Source: DATJMJ01 sp035503915 (GTDB lineage Bacteria; Actinomycetota; Acidimicrobiia; Acidimicrobiales; Palsa-688). From it: a DNA stretch of 64,000 bases. Below are positions 63,294-64,000 of the stretch, in pieces; within the stretch, counting starts at the first letter, position 1, and every line of letters begins with the position of its first letter. The notes below the pieces were generated by a model. That model saw only the letters and a program-made list of their open reading frames with translations, searched no databases and was not told where the DNA came from. Location of the stretch: contig DATJSU010000053.1 in NCBI GenBank assembly GCA_035503915.1, positions 62,001-126,000 of the forward strand, given 5' to 3'. The position numbers were made by a program, and so were the translations under genes.

Positions 63294-64000
63294 CTAACCA
63301 CTGGTGGCCCGACGAGCCGACATCGTGTGATCAGCGGGCCGCCCTTGACCAACCTGTCCCCGGCGGACGTACAGGAAAACGTGCACCCCCCGGAACCACC
63401 AGGTTGGCTCGGCCCTATAAGACGAGCTCAGCTCCGCTTGGAGAGCGACGCTGGCCCGGTACTCGCGCACCCGGTAGGCAAGCACGCCATGGCCTGGGGG
63501 GGCCCCCACAGCGTGGGTGCGCAGCAACCATAGGCGAGGGCAGGAGGCCACGACCCTCGGCCACCGTGAAATGGGGACGGCCTCGGGGTCAAGGGCATAC
63601 GCGCCCCGGCTAGACCATGGCGCGTCCGGCAACACAGGAGCGGGCACGGGGCCCGGTAAGTCCTTGGAGTGCTCGACGTAATAGTCGAAAGGACTGTAGC
63701 CGTCAGCCACAAAAAAGGCGATGCAGTCGTGGGGTTGCGCACGGGCAACGACCTCGGTCACACCCTGGCGCCAGTTCTCCAAAGACACGCCGTAGCCGGG
63801 CAGGATGAGCGATACCCTCCAAACCGCCATAACCAATGCCGCTGCCAGCGCGAGGGGCCATGGGCGAAGCCGGGAGAGAGCCACGCCGATAACCATCGAC
63901 GCAGCTGGTAGGGCGTCGATTATGTAGCGGTCCGAAAGCAAGGGTTGCACGGTGTCTGATATGAGGTAGTTGAGGGCGGGAGGCAACGTAAACCATGCGA
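63294..64000 (-). CDS. C-terminal part of a GT-C-type membrane glycosyltransferase-like protein (5' end outside window)
   Basis: The frame is open to the window edge (reading AWFTLPPALNY upstream of the first possible internal start), so the N-terminus is missing; about 235 codons are inside. LLSDRYIIDALPAASMVIGVAL resembles, in two parts, the final membrane helices of family 39/83-like mannosyl- or arabinosyltransferases, which carry an RY(L/I)..ALPA motif. One or two more helices follow (WPLALAAALVMAVW), then a ~140-residue extracytoplasmic domain (NWRQGVTEVVARAQPHDCIAFF). Substrate unknown; the call rests on the C-terminal pattern only. Confidence 0.55.
   Translation of the reverse strand, partial: AWFTLPPALNYLISDTVQPLLSDRYIIDALPAASMVIGVALSRLRPWPLALAAALVMAVWRVSLILPGYGVSLENWRQGVTEVVARAQPHDCIAFFVADGYSPFDYYVEHSKDLPGPVPAPVLPDAPWSSRGAYALDPEAVPISRWPRVVASCPRLWLLRTHAVGAPPGHGVLAYRVREYRASVALQAELSSSYRAEPTWWFRGVHVFLYVRRGQVGQGRPADHTMSARRATSG

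Overview
The window is high-GC, densely coded DNA from the chromosome of an actinobacterium. No phage, insertion sequence, CRISPR array or other mobile element is visible. The evidence for Actinobacteria is the gene content: a WhiG/FliA-type sigma factor, a DUF2469 gene, a Bpa-type proteasome activator, a menaquinone set, an EF-G paralogue, a phosphatidylinositol-phosphate-synthase-like enzyme and a short actinobacterial Smr protein. A deep lineage such as Acidimicrobiia would fit, but that is inference. Many genes without a Shine-Dalgarno (SD) sequence have a TANNNT hexamer 6-10 bases before the start codon, so leaderless transcription looks common.

Layout. Positions 1-3119 hold a partial CDP-alcohol phosphatidyltransferase (minus strand) and an EF-G-like GTPase (plus strand). 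Positions 3163-22035 are a long minus-strand translation, envelope and isoprenoid block. In transcription order it reads xerC/D-type recombinase, sigma factor, rpsB, tsf, pyrH, frr, cdsA, dxr, site-2 protease, ispG, smr-like, then a promoter with a leader terminator, rimP, nusA, ylxR, infB, ylxP, rbfA, truB. A NUDIX gene and a PPK2 gene (plus strand) follow. Positions 23508-31541 are again mostly minus strand: ffh, rpsP, khpA, rimM, trmD, rplS, DUF2469, yraN, yifB, dprA, with a small zinc-ribbon gene on the plus strand between yraN and yifB.

Positions 31724-38735 hold six menaquinone genes (menG, menF, menD, menH, menA, menE) in alternating orientation; menB and menC are absent. Next come a flotillin with a small NfeD-like partner, a DUF255 thioredoxin/glycosidase-like protein, an unknown protein, a 14-helix MFS exporter with an operator-like upstream region, and two unknown genes. 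From 46114 the minus strand carries dnaE, then bpa, a cold-shock-like gene, hisG, mog/moaB, rpe, rsmB, fmt and def. The last part has two plus-strand RNA methyltransferase genes, a threonine aldolase, two large uncharacterised membrane proteins, a gene-poor 540-base stretch, a multi-pass membrane protein, tRNA-Leu(CAA) and the 3' part of a GT-C-like membrane gene.

The genes together serve ribosome production (initiation factors, maturation factors, ribosomal proteins, SRP, N-terminal formyl processing), envelope lipid and isoprenoid supply (CdsA, Dxr, IspG, the phosphatidyltransferase) and the respiratory quinone (Men proteins use polyprenyl units from the Dxr/IspG route). The least understood parts are the 58145-61466 membrane-protein pair, the regulated-looking MFS region and the rimP-nusA leader.
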